Source: Bin87 sp965220095
Lineage (GTDB): Bacteria > Chloroflexota > Dehalococcoidia > Lucifugimonadales > UBA3495
Direction of reading: 5' to 3'
NCBI GenBank assembly: GCA_965220095.1
Contig: CBDCPD010000003.1
Coordinates: forward strand, 267,064 to 331,063
DNA: 64,000 bases
Shown: positions 35,999 to 43,834 of the stretch, one piece after another
Layout of the letters: each line of letters starts with the position of its first letter
How positions within the stretch are numbered: the stretch's first letter is position 1
Translations under genes and position numbers: made by a program
The notes under the pieces: model-generated
The model's input: the letters and a program-made list of their open reading frames with translations, nothing else
What the model was told of the DNA's origin: nothing
The model's database searches: none

Positions 35999-37159
35999 GT
36001 GGCAACCGCTTCTGCACCAAAACGTCAGCCTCATGGTCATATGGTGACCGGTCTGGGTGGCTACTGCGCCTATGTACCGGCCTCGCTCCCACCGCCTCTG
36101 GCGTGGGATGACAGTCTGACGGTAACCCTTTCCTCCGCCGACCGGGCCATCGGCAGGCTCGCGGGCGAGGGACGGCGCTTGCCCAATCCTCACCTCCTGA
36201 TCCGGCCCTTCGTCCGCAAGGAGGCTGTTCTGTCCAGCCGCATTGAGGGAACCCAGGCGACCCTTGGCGAGTTGCTGGCCGCCGAGGCCGGCGCGACCGT
36301 GGAGCGAAGTCCTGCCGACCTGCGCGAGGTGGGTAATTACGTAGCGGCTTTGGAGTATGGTCTGGAACGGCTGAACACGCTGCCCCTGTCGCTGCGCCTA
36401 GTACGCGAGATGCACGAACGACTCATGCGGGGCGTTCGTGGCGACGTGGCTACACCGGGGGAGTTCCGGCGTAGCCAGAACTGGATCGGCCCGCCCGGAT
36501 GTACGCTGAATGATGCCACCTATGTCCCGCCGCCAGTCTCGGAACTCATGCCCTGCCTAGATGCTTGGGAGCGGTTCCTGCATGACGACGCCCTGCCACC
36601 TCTGGTGCACGCTGCTCTGGCACATTCCCAGTTTGAGGCGATACACCCCTTCCTCGACGGGAATGGCCGCGTGGGACGGCTGCTCATTACGCTGCTGCTA
36701 GTCAAGCGGGATGTAATCTCCTCTCCTCTCCTCTACCTGAGTGCCTACTTTGAGGCCACTCGGGAAGAATACTACGCACGCCTCCTCGGAGTGACGGAGC
36801 GCGGCGAATGGGAAGAATGGCTCACCTATTTCCTGAGAGGTGTCGCTCTCCAGTCCCAGGACGCCGTAAACCGGATTCAGCGTATAGATGACCTGTTCTC
36901 CCAATGGAAGCGCGGTCTGGCTGGTGGACAGTCCCGACTCCCAGAAAGGGCGCTCGACCTCTTCGCTGAGAACCCCTTCTGGACGGTGGGGGGTCTGAGT
37001 GCCCGACTGGAAGTGGCATTCACCACAGCCCAGCGCGCCATGGATCGCCTGGAGGCGGAGGGCATCGTCGCCCAGGTCGGAGCAGCACGGCGTAATCGAG
37101 TGTATCGCTCTGGAGCCATCCTTGACGTGTTGGAGGAGCCTCTGCGCCTCGCGGGTTAG
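35999..37159 (+). CDS. Fic-domain AMP-transferase (class II)
   Basis: The GTG start at 35999 has AAGGGA 5 nt upstream. The 386-residue protein carries the complete catalytic motif HPFLDGNGRVGR (216-227) and, N-terminally, the inhibitory helix motif SSRIEGT (79-85, S-x-x-x-E-G), which marks self-inhibited class II Fic proteins. A C-terminal winged helix (WTVGGLSARLEVAFTTAQRAMDRLEAEGIV in parts, about 320-360) suggests DNA binding or regulation. It probably transfers AMP to a protein hydroxyl. The region around its start shares a 24-bp word with sequence near 52981. Confidence 0.9.
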   Translation: MATASAPKRQPHGHMVTGLGGYCAYVPASLPPPLAWDDSLTVTLSSADRAIGRLAGEGRRLPNPHLLIRPFVRKEAVLSSRIEGTQATLGELLAAEAGATVERSPADLREVGNYVAALEYGLERLNTLPLSLRLVREMHERLMRGVRGDVATPGEFRRSQNWIGPPGCTLNDATYVPPPVSELMPCLDAWERFLHDDALPPLVHAALAHSQFEAIHPFLDGNGRVGRLLITLLLVKRDVISSPLLYLSAYFEATREEYYARLLGVTERGEWEEWLTYFLRGVALQSQDAVNRIQRIDDLFSQWKRGLAGGQSRLPERALDLFAENPFWTVGGLSARLEVAFTTAQRAMDRLEAEGIVAQVGAARRNRVYRSGAILDVLEEPLRLAG

Positions 37160-37341
37160 GTTTCGGCGAACACCAGTGGACCGGATACAGCCTTAGGAGG
37201 ATCGCGTGATTAACTACTGATGATCAACGACAATCAGAAATGCCGTCGGCAAAAATAGTCGACACTACGTGTCGGTTCGCAGGGTCTTTGACCACCTTGA
37301 GAGCGCAGTGATTTGACTGATATCAGGTTACTGTTTGGCGG

Positions 37342-37569
37342 TCAATCACCTCCTGCAGAGCCCAGCAGGGCACGGTGTGGCGATAATCTCTCCCTGTAGC
37401 TGGTGCCTTCGATGTCGATTTGATAGCTGGCGTTGGCTAACCGGTCGAGGGCACTGTTGCCGAGGATGGGGTCATCAAACAGACCCAACCACTCGTCCAC
37501 GGCCTGATTGCTGGTGATGACGAAGCTGGACGCTCGGTGTCGGATGAGGATGAGGTCATACAGATTCAT
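37342..37569 (-). pseudogene. istB-like C-terminal fragment
   Basis: YDLILIRHRASSFVITSNQA, EWLGLFDDPILGNSALDRLA and IDIEGTSYRERL match the end of an IstB-type ATPase of yet another subfamily. The Walker motifs are missing. Downstream, the sequence near 37320 (GGCGGTCAATCACC) resembles 33485 (GCCGGTCAATCACC) and may be the element's end. Confidence 0.65.
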
Positions 37570-37749
37570 TGCCTTATTGATGCTCCTTGTGGTTCGCCCA
37601 ACAGCCGTTACGTAATGCAGCCCAACTTGTCCGCATCTACCTTTCGCTTGGCATCGCAGAGTTCATTGGCAACTCTGCCAATGCGCTCCTGGTCCGGCCC
37701 ATTACTACGCTCACCACACGCGCCAGAATCAATCCACAGTCATGAAAAA

Positions 37750-37778
37750 ATAGCAGACTTTAAGGCAAAGTCTACCAT
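37750..37778. repeat. 29-bp hairpin repeat, diverged copy
   Basis: ATAGCAGACTT-taaggca-AAGTCTACCAT: the arms pair except at one position. Same family as 40193, 50397, 50492 and 52463. Confidence 0.5.
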
Positions 37779-37857
37779 TGGAACACCGTATAGCATTCGC
37801 TCGGCATCGCTCAACGAATGGAAGACGTGTAGCCCTGGATGGTCTGGATGCGAATCT

Positions 37858-38472
37858 CTATCCCAATCTCAGGTACGCCAACACCAGAGCCACTATGATC
37901 AGGCCCGTCAACGAGATAGTGGCGTTACGGATTGCCCTGTACGCCACCGCTAGCTCAGTAACTTTTCGGTTGGTCGCCCATTCGTGTTGTTCGGTAACAT
38001 AGATGATGTCGCTAATCTGCCTCTCTTTGTATTGAATGAGGTCTTCGTCTTCGAGGGGCATTATGGTTTCCTTGCTTTGCCGTGCGTACCTAGACCGTTC
38101 CACCCCCCGGACTGTGGCACTCAGAGCGCAGGCCAACTGGAGGATCCCGTACAAGATCAATCCTATCGCCGGCCAAGCCAATATCCGTTCTTGTGGGTTG
38201 CTCGTAGGCGTGAAGCCGGCCGCCCCGACCAATATGGCTATGGTTATTGTCGCCAATAACGACGTTATCCTGAAAAGAGACAAGAGCTTTCTATCAACAG
38301 CCACCATTCTGTTTTCAGCTTGTGGCATCCGTTGCAACAACATTTCTTTGACCTCGTCTAAGAGGTCAGCGGACAATCCGAAAGGTCCGTCCAAGTAACC
38401 CGGCGGCTTATCTTGAGATCCGGTGGCGCGGGGCCAAACGAAGTCTACAACGTTGTCTCTGAACCCGGTCAT
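37858..38472 (-). CDS. Membrane protein coupled to the graspetide ligase gene
   Basis: ATG 38472 overlaps the ligase stop as ATGA; ATG 38484 in the same frame would add four residues. The ~204-residue protein has a soluble N-terminal part, two close hydrophobic segments (LLATITIAILVGAAGF and IGLILYGILQLACALSAT), a charged middle (RYARQSKETIMPLEDEDLIQ in part) and a C-terminal membrane segment (TISLTGLIIVALVLAYL). It is not an ABC exporter or a peptidase. Given the coupling it may be immunity, an export helper or an effector responding to the peptide; the 2TM-plus-tail form loosely recalls SLATT-type proteins. Function is not established. Confidence 0.65.
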   Translation of the reverse strand: MTGFRDNVVDFVWPRATGSQDKPPGYLDGPFGLSADLLDEVKEMLLQRMPQAENRMVAVDRKLLSLFRITSLLATITIAILVGAAGFTPTSNPQERILAWPAIGLILYGILQLACALSATVRGVERSRYARQSKETIMPLEDEDLIQYKERQISDIIYVTEQHEWATNRKVTELAVAYRAIRNATISLTGLIIVALVLAYLRLG

Positions 38473-39422
38473 GACACGAGCCATTTAGCTATCGTCTCTG
38501 AGATAGGGAACCCCAGTTGATCTTCTAACCAAAGCCATTCTCCGTTTGGATTGATCTCGAAGAACGTGTATTCTCCGTCGGCTGTGAGTGCGAGGTCGAT
38601 CGCTCCGAATTCCAGCCCCAATCGTTCTACGAGGTTGATGCACTGGATCTTCACGCGGTCAGGAAGTTCATGCAACCTATGCTCGATATCCGGGTCTTCT
38701 GTCGCTCGCCAGTCTGTCTCGCTGGACCGATGGGATTGGGACATGATTTCGGCGGCGAATATGTCGTGGCCTACCACCGTCACCCTGATATCCGATGCTT
38801 TGCGTACTTTTTCCTGAAATATAACTGGGGCTAATCTCAATGCATCCAAATCGTCGAGGTCGGAGCGCTCCAAGGAGGTGGTGAACATCGCTCTGTAGCC
38901 ATCAGGGCTGTCGATATACCCCGAACTCACAGCTTTAGCAATAGGCACTAAGCTTTCTGTGAATGCGCGTGCCGCGAACTCGTCGTTGGTGACCATAGTT
39001 GGAGCCACGTGGAATCCTAATCCGATGGCGACCGAAAGTTGGTAAACCTTCCGTTCAGCGCGCCAAATCGCGGCCGGGTAACTCATCCAGCGGGAAGTCG
39101 GGATCGATAGAAGTGCGCCTTCCAAAAAAGCTCGAGATTCGCGCCTGCAGAATTCGAGGTCGTATTGATCCAAGTATTCGGGGAGGGCTGCGTCGACATT
39201 TCGGCGATACCACGTCGATCGAATGTGCCTACTTTCGACGGACCTATCTCCGTGTCTCAAGGTCAGACCTGAGGCTGGGTTGAATAACGCTTGTACCTCC
39301 AAGGGAAAACGGTCCGTATCCAGCCGGAAACTGGCAACCCCAAGGCGCCTCAGAGCGTCAGAAACATGGTCAGCGGCCATGTCATAAGAAGCCGTCACTA
39401 GCAGCACAACGTCATCGGTCAT
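38469..39422 (-). CDS. ATP-grasp ligase, graspetide (MdnC/MdnD-like) peptide cyclase
   Basis: ATG 39422 is preferred to the longer frame to 39536 because it aligns with the usual family start (MTDDVVLLVTASYDMAADHV) and overlaps the last codons of the preceding precursor gene by 11 nt. The 317-residue protein has an N-terminal strand/helix domain (RLGVASFRLDTDRFP, STWYRRN), a central domain and the C-terminal ATP-grasp core: VIFQEKVRKASDIRVTVVG, FGAIDLALTADGEY and the metal-binding EINPNG (289-294). Such ligases activate Asp/Glu side chains and join them to Thr/Ser or Lys of a precursor peptide. Three candidate precursors lie directly upstream on the same strand. Confidence 0.85.
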   Translation of the reverse strand: MTDDVVLLVTASYDMAADHVSDALRRLGVASFRLDTDRFPLEVQALFNPASGLTLRHGDRSVESRHIRSTWYRRNVDAALPEYLDQYDLEFCRRESRAFLEGALLSIPTSRWMSYPAAIWRAERKVYQLSVAIGLGFHVAPTMVTNDEFAARAFTESLVPIAKAVSSGYIDSPDGYRAMFTTSLERSDLDDLDALRLAPVIFQEKVRKASDIRVTVVGHDIFAAEIMSQSHRSSETDWRATEDPDIEHRLHELPDRVKIQCINLVERLGLEFGAIDLALTADGEYTFFEINPNGEWLWLEDQLGFPISETIAKWLVS

Positions 39423-39567
39423 CAGTGGTTTCCCCGTTGACTCGAGTTTCCAAGGTCGGACGTGGGCGAGGAGTGGTATCTCCCGTTTTCGTCTGTTTTT
39501 GTGGCCGACTTTCGCGGGGAGTTGGATCTTTGGCAAACCTAGTCAAAAATGGAACCTTAGTAGCCAT
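39412..39567 (-). CDS. Graspetide precursor peptide 1 (51 aa)
   Basis: The ATG at 39567 has GGAG about 10 nt upstream. The peptide begins MATKVPFLTRFAKDP, matching the leader motif of microviridin-type precursors (PFFARFL), has a Pro/Arg/Lys/Thr spacer and ends TPRPRPTLETRVNGETTDDR. Thr side chains and the clustered Glu/Asp at the end are what an ATP-grasp ligase would join as esters. Its stop overlaps the ligase start. The final residue is Arg, where the other two have Asn. Confidence 0.8.
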   Translation of the reverse strand: MATKVPFLTRFAKDPTPRESRPQKQTKTGDTTPRPRPTLETRVNGETTDDR

Positions 39568-39628
39568 AGCAGGTATCTCCGGTCCAGTAGCGGTAGCAGT
39601 TTCTTTGGCAAACACTGGAAACGTGGAA

Positions 39629-39808
39629 TCAATTGTCGTCGGTGGTCTCGCCACCAACCGCAGTTATGGTAGTAGGTCGCGGACGAGGGGTTTCCCTGGA
39701 GGCCACTGCTGAATCCAACATGGCCTCGCGATCGTCCGGTTGCGATGTTGCATCCTGGTCTATGGGCGCTCGCGCAAACCTAGCCAAGAACGGCTTTTTG
39801 GCGGTCAT
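39629..39808 (-). CDS. Graspetide precursor peptide 2 (59 aa)
   Basis: Translated by hand from the minus strand. It begins MTAKKPFLARFARAP, has a longer spacer rich in Asp, Ser and Ala, and ends TPRPRPTTITAVGGETTDDN. Leader and C-terminus agree with the peptides at 39412 and 39853, while the spacer differs in length and sequence, as expected for precursors under selection at leader and core. The gap to the next gene is 61 nt. Confidence 0.8.
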   Translation of the reverse strand: MTAKKPFLARFARAPIDQDATSQPDDREAMLDSAVASRETPRPRPTTITAVGGETTDDN

Positions 39809-39852
39809 CCTACCCCCTTGCGTTTTCCGGACACTTTGTATGGGGGCGCGAA

Positions 39853-40008
39853 TTAATTATCATCGGTGGTTTCGTGGCGTACCTCGGTCAACACCGTCGG
39901 CCTAGGACGGGGTGTCACGCCCGGGCACTGCGCCACCTGTGGTTGGTGGTTCTGTGCGGTGGGAGGCCTCCGGGCGAAATTCGTTAGGAATGGCTTTTTG
40001 TCGTTCAT
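39853..40008 (-). CDS. Graspetide precursor peptide 3 (51 aa)
   Basis: The ATG at 40008 follows AAGGTGG. It begins MNDKKPFLTNFARRPP, passes through a Gln/Pro/Ala spacer with one Cys and ends TPRPRPTVLTEVRHETTDDN. It is the first gene of the apparent transcript (precursors 3, 2, 1, ligase, membrane protein). Invariant in all three C-termini are TPRPRPT, a Thr three residues later, a Val two residues after that and ETTDD. Confidence 0.8.
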   Translation of the reverse strand: MNDKKPFLTNFARRPPTAQNHQPQVAQCPGVTPRPRPTVLTEVRHETTDDN

Positions 40009-40332
40009 GTGGCCACCTTGATGTTTCTCGTTGAATGAACCACTCGTTCTTCCTGATGAGCGCTTACAGTCAATGTAGCATCCGAAACAACGTCGGGGAA
40101 CCCTGCTGCTATCTTGAGAGCTGCCGGGTCGTCTATGCGACAGCAGTCGACGGGTTTTTGGACTAACTATTCGGCATACGTGCTGAACCAAAATGGCAGA
40201 CTTTGAACGGAAGTCTGCCATCGCCGGACTGACCGCGCGGGTTCCGACCCTGACCAACTTCGCCGATCCAACCATTTGGACCAGGGCCAACCTGGACATC
40301 CTGTGCAGCCTTAACTCCGCACTGGCTGACCT
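40009..40332. other. Upstream region of the graspetide operon
   Basis: Holds the 29-bp hairpin at 40193-40221 and presumably the promoter. TTGACT occurs on the minus strand near 40070, but no convincing -10 at the right distance was found. Confidence 0.35.
40193..40221. repeat. 29-bp hairpin repeat
   Basis: ATGGCAGACTT-tgaacgg-AAGTCTGCCAT: perfect 11-bp arms and a 7-nt loop. An identical copy is at 52463-52491. Confidence 0.7.
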
Positions 40333-40863
40333 CTATGGTTTGGGCCTAGCCAAGTGTTCGTATAGCGTCCGCGAGGACTCATCAAGGCTGGTCCCCAACA
40401 CGGAGACCGAGGTCGGTGTCCTATTTGCGAAGGCACTCCGGCCGGCCGGGTCGTAGATCCGCCAGTAGTTACCGTCTGTGAGGACAGCATAACCACCGCG
40501 CATCCGTGGGCGTGCGATGGCGTATTTCTCAAGTTGCTGCAACGGTTCACCGTCAAGAGCGGTCCGGAGTGCCTTGGCCTCAATGATGATGTAAGGTGCG
40601 ATTTCGCGGGTGGCGATGTGCTCCATTTCGGCCGGAGTGTGCAAGGCGTAATCAACCCAACCCTCGCCATCAGGATATTTCCACTGTGGATGGCATTCTT
40701 TCGGCTCGTGGATATTCCAACCCAGCGCGATCAAGATAGGGTCGATGAGGGCGTAGCGAGTGTGTTCCTCCAACCAATTGTTCAAATCAGGACCGAGGTC
40801 ATCCCATTCCTGGATGCGACCGCGCACTTCAACGATCGCCTGCCTTACATCTCTGATACTCAT
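40333..40863 (-). CDS. Stand-alone HsdR N-terminal-like nuclease-fold protein
   Basis: The start at 40863 has GGAGGTGGG 8 nt upstream. The 176-residue protein resembles only the N-terminal domain of type I restriction subunits (HSDR_N): LIDPILIALGWNI, GWVDYALHT and PYIIIEAKALRTALDGE, giving the Asp and E-x-K of a PD-(D/E)xK site, then QLEKYAIARPRMRGGYAVLTDGNYWRIYD in parts. No helicase or HsdM/HsdS genes accompany it. It may be an independent small nuclease or a remnant kept for other use. Confidence 0.75.
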   Translation of the reverse strand: MSIRDVRQAIVEVRGRIQEWDDLGPDLNNWLEEHTRYALIDPILIALGWNIHEPKECHPQWKYPDGEGWVDYALHTPAEMEHIATREIAPYIIIEAKALRTALDGEPLQQLEKYAIARPRMRGGYAVLTDGNYWRIYDPAGRSAFANRTPTSVSVLGTSLDESSRTLYEHLARPKP

Positions 40864-40949
40864 GCTATCCCACCTCCAGAGGCAAATTTGAGCGGGCTGA
40901 GCCCGCACGATGAGAATGCCGGTGTCCGGACACAGCATGCTATCACCGA

Positions 40950-41063
40950 TCACGGACCCGCCTCTTGTCCTTCTTGGAAGAGCTCCGGTACCGGTCTTGC
41001 GGTGTTGCCAATGATTCTCGCTTCGCCATCTTGCCTATGCTTCCACTCACGTAGCTTACCCAT
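40950..41063 (-). CDS. Short ORF (37 aa), doubtful
   Basis: MGKLREWKHRQDGEARIIGN... is open between the HsdR-like gene and the dispersed repeats. No ribosome site or family is recognised; it may be chance. Confidence 0.2.
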   Translation of the reverse strand: MGKLREWKHRQDGEARIIGNTARPVPELFQEGQEAGP

Positions 41064-41069
41064 AAATTT

Positions 41070-41126
41070 TCGGTAACATTTCTCAATGAGGCAACAGGCT
41101 GGCAGGATCAATTGTCGTGAATCACC
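41070..41126 (+). repeat. ~55-bp dispersed repeat, long copy
   Basis: CGGTAACATTTCTCAATGAG followed by GCAACAGGCTGGCAGGATCA and ATTGTCGTGAATCACC; inverted partner at 48562-48614, short copy at 35827. It is immediately followed by copy B of the ~110-bp repeat. Confidence 0.6.
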
Positions 41127-41129
41127 TGC

Positions 41130-41238
41130 CGGAAAGACTACTGAAACGCCTTGGCGAACCCCATGTGGGCCTCCATCTTTCCAGCGGCCTACATCTTATT
41201 GATACCCGCGTTGGTTCGCGCAATAGGGTCATTACGTA
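41130..41238 (+). repeat. ~110-bp dispersed repeat, copy B
   Basis: CGGAAAGACT at the left and TCTTATTGATACCCGCG, then CAATAGGGTCATTACGT, at the right match copies A and C. It truncates the type ISP fragment at 41189-41527, whose last codons lie inside the repeat. Confidence 0.65.
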
Positions 41239-41527
41239 AACGCGATTGTGTTGCAAACCGTCCGCGTTCAGGTTCTACCCAACCCGCGGCTTCCCTTTCT
41301 ACACGCGGCCGATTCGCATAGAGACCGAAGTTGGGAAGACCGGCGTCCTGATCGACCAGCTCCTGCGAGCAGAACACCTTGGGTCTCAGCGTCCCGCCCA
41401 ACCCGTCCAGCAGGTTGGCCAGCGGCACGTACAGTGAACGCTCATCAGTGGCACCGCCGGAACTGCGCACCAAGCGCAGGTCGGTGAAGTAGGCCTCGAC
41501 GGCCTGTTTCAGTTTTCCATCCGGCAT
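41189..41527 (-). pseudogene. Type ISP restriction-modification enzyme, N-terminal fragment
   Basis: KLKQAVEAYFTDLRLVRSSG, ATDERSLYVPLANLLDGLGG, TLRPKVFCSQELVDQDAGLP and NFGLYAN are the conserved N-terminus of single-chain type ISP enzymes (start of the Mrr-like nuclease domain). After about 75 residues the frame passes into the dispersed repeat and ends. With the C-terminal fragment at 24445-26772 these are two ends of the same enzyme class, about 15 kb apart. Confidence 0.75.
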
Positions 41528-41620
41528 ATCGTTCCATTTACTCCAGCCGGTCAGCCCATCCCCACCATTCGCGGCCGTAGTTCGTTCATCATGGCCTCGA
41601 CAGCGTTCTTCATGCGGTCC

Positions 41621-43834
41621 TCAGTCAAAGGCATCATGGCCAATTATGCTCCGCGCCAACTGCGGGATCGCTTGGAGATCGACCAGGCTGCTGGTTGCAT
41701 CTTCAAACAACAGGTCGGGGCTCAGATAACGGTGAAACTTCTCCGACATCACGTTTTCAAGGCCCGCCAGCGATTCACCTGCCACGTCGTCCGGTGTCTG
41801 TCCGGCTATTGCCGCCAAGGCTGCTACCAGGGGTTGACCCGAAGATTGGTCCTCCACTTCCAGGAAACCGTCGTGATCTACGGTCTTGAAACCCATGCTT
41901 TTGAGCTTTAGCGAAAGCGTGGATGTCTTAATCGTCCCCGTCCACGTAGCCACCAGGCGACCACTGTCCCCGGTGTGGCAGATGGACCGGCGATCAAGTC
42001 CCAGGCGGCGGAACTCGGTACGCGCATCTTCCAGCAATTCGGCGCCGGTCGCATTGAGATAGAGCGGCATTCCCTTGCCGGAGAGCACTGCTTTCATCTT
42101 TCGTACTACCCCGTCATGGACCAGGCCACCGCTGCCGCCAAAGGGAGGAGGCGTACCCGCCCGATCGTGGGTGACCTCGATTACCTTCTCGCGGCTGTGC
42201 ACCGCGATGATGCGCCAACGCCTTCCCGACAAGATAATCGTCATGTCGGGTACGAAAACTCTGTCCGCCGGCAGCACGCCAATCTGCTTGCTGCCCAACA
42301 ACACCCGGTAGTCCTCGGACGTTTGGAACACGGCGTAGAAACTATAGTGCTCCACCAGCTTTTCGCCCAGTGGTCCCAGAAGCAGGTTGCCGTCCGGCGC
42401 CTGCTCGACCAGCGCTATCTCGGCAGAGCCCATCTGCCTGAGCAGGCGGGTAAACTGTTCGGTGGACACCTTCCGGAACGGCCCCTGCCGGCAAAGAGTG
42501 TCGTAAAGCCGTTGTGCGCTCGCCCCTGCATGCTGAGCGATTACCGAGAGGACCTGGTGGGTAAGGGTGGACAGATGAAGGGCCTGAGGAGCCGGCGGCT
42601 CACACCACCGATCTCCCAGCAGCTCCACCATGGCCACTGACCGCACCAGACCAAGGTGCAGGCGGTCCATGGGATGGGAAGCGGCATCCGTGCCTCGCTC
42701 AATGGAATACATCCGCAGGACCTTTGGTTGGCCCCTGCGGCCGGACCGTCCCAATCGCTGCCGGAGAGACGAGACGGAGAATGGCGGGCCGATCTGCGCC
42801 ACGCAGTCGATGCCACCGATATCAATGCCCAGCTCCAGGGTTGAGGTGCAGATGACGGTCGCGGTTCTGCTCGATTTGAGGCGACGCTCCACGTCCAGCC
42901 GGTGCTCCCTGGACAGGCTGGCGTGATGGGGCAGGAAATCCACCGGCACTTTCGCTTGTTCAGACATTTCCCGCAGGGCATCGGCGTACCACTCGACGTT
43001 CTCCCGAGAGCCGGCAAAGACGAGATTGGGAGTTCCCCGCAATCGTTCAAACAGGTGTTTGGCAACCGCTTTCTTTGACGCTTCACCATCTCCTTCAGCG
43101 CCAGTAACGTACCCGCGAACCTGGACCTTCAATTCACCTCCGTCCACCTCGCTCTCCAGCAAGTCCACGGCATCGGGGTCGCCCGGCCGGAGGTACTCTT
43201 TCACCGTATCCATGTCGGCGAGGGTGGCCGACAACCCCACCCTCCGGATCCGACGTCCAACCGCCAACTCCAAGCGCGTGAGCAGCGACCGCAGGTGAAT
43301 ACCCCTTTCATTGTCCAGGAGGGCATGCAACTCGTCGATGATGATTGCCCGAGCGCCGGCAAACAATGTCGGGATTTCCAACCCCCTCAGCACGAACAGC
43401 GCTTCCAGAGACTCCGGCGTGATCATCAACACGCCCCGCGGGTTTCTGCGGGCGCGAGATTTCACCCCTTGAGATATGTCGCCGTGCCAGGGATAGACCG
43501 GTAGCTCGGCTTGAGCGCAGAGCTCTTCCATCCGGCCCAGCTGATCGTTGATCAGCGCTCGGAGTGGCGCCACATACACCAGGTCGAACCCTCCCGGTCC
43601 AGGTTCAGTCAGGACCGACGAGATCAGCGGCAGGAACGCGGCTTCCGTCTTGCCGCCTGCTGTGGGAGCGGCGATAACCAGGTCCCGGTCCCCCGTCAAG
43701 AGCGTTGTGATCGCACGCTCTTGGATGTCGCGCAGTTCAGTCCAGCCCTGGTCCCAGATCCAACGGCGTACCGGCTCAGCCAGCAGATCAAAGGCCGACG
43801 ACGGGTTAGAGCTTGAATGAGGCGAGCCCATCAT
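41621..43834 (-). CDS. Lhr/BrxHI-like superfamily 2 helicase
   Basis: The 737-residue protein has Walker A (APTAGGKTEAA, 56-66), motif II IIDELHALL, motif III VGLSATL, and helicase motifs IV-VI (NLVFAGSRENVEWYADAL, CTSTLELGIDIGGIDCVAQI, RQRLGRSGRRG), then a winged-helix and Lhr-like beta region. Lhr-type helicases move 3' to 5' on ssDNA and unwind RNA/DNA hybrids. The gene overlaps the BrxD-like gene by 29 nt and is last in a three-gene operon. The same helicase/ATPase pairing occurs in type 2 BREX (BrxHI with BrxD), but no PglZ or methyltransferase is present here. Confidence 0.85.
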   Translation of the reverse strand: MMGSPHSSSNPSSAFDLLAEPVRRWIWDQGWTELRDIQERAITTLLTGDRDLVIAAPTAGGKTEAAFLPLISSVLTEPGPGGFDLVYVAPLRALINDQLGRMEELCAQAELPVYPWHGDISQGVKSRARRNPRGVLMITPESLEALFVLRGLEIPTLFAGARAIIIDELHALLDNERGIHLRSLLTRLELAVGRRIRRVGLSATLADMDTVKEYLRPGDPDAVDLLESEVDGGELKVQVRGYVTGAEGDGEASKKAVAKHLFERLRGTPNLVFAGSRENVEWYADALREMSEQAKVPVDFLPHHASLSREHRLDVERRLKSSRTATVICTSTLELGIDIGGIDCVAQIGPPFSVSSLRQRLGRSGRRGQPKVLRMYSIERGTDAASHPMDRLHLGLVRSVAMVELLGDRWCEPPAPQALHLSTLTHQVLSVIAQHAGASAQRLYDTLCRQGPFRKVSTEQFTRLLRQMGSAEIALVEQAPDGNLLLGPLGEKLVEHYSFYAVFQTSEDYRVLLGSKQIGVLPADRVFVPDMTIILSGRRWRIIAVHSREKVIEVTHDRAGTPPPFGGSGGLVHDGVVRKMKAVLSGKGMPLYLNATGAELLEDARTEFRRLGLDRRSICHTGDSGRLVATWTGTIKTSTLSLKLKSMGFKTVDHDGFLEVEDQSSGQPLVAALAAIAGQTPDDVAGESLAGLENVMSEKFHRYLSPDLLFEDATSSLVDLQAIPQLARSIIGHDAFD

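Noticed and set aside
37858..40008. Alternative reading of the ATP-grasp gene as RimK/glutathione-synthase-like housekeeping enzyme
   Set aside because: Three matching precursor-like genes directly upstream and the overlap with precursor 1 favour a peptide-modifying ligase.
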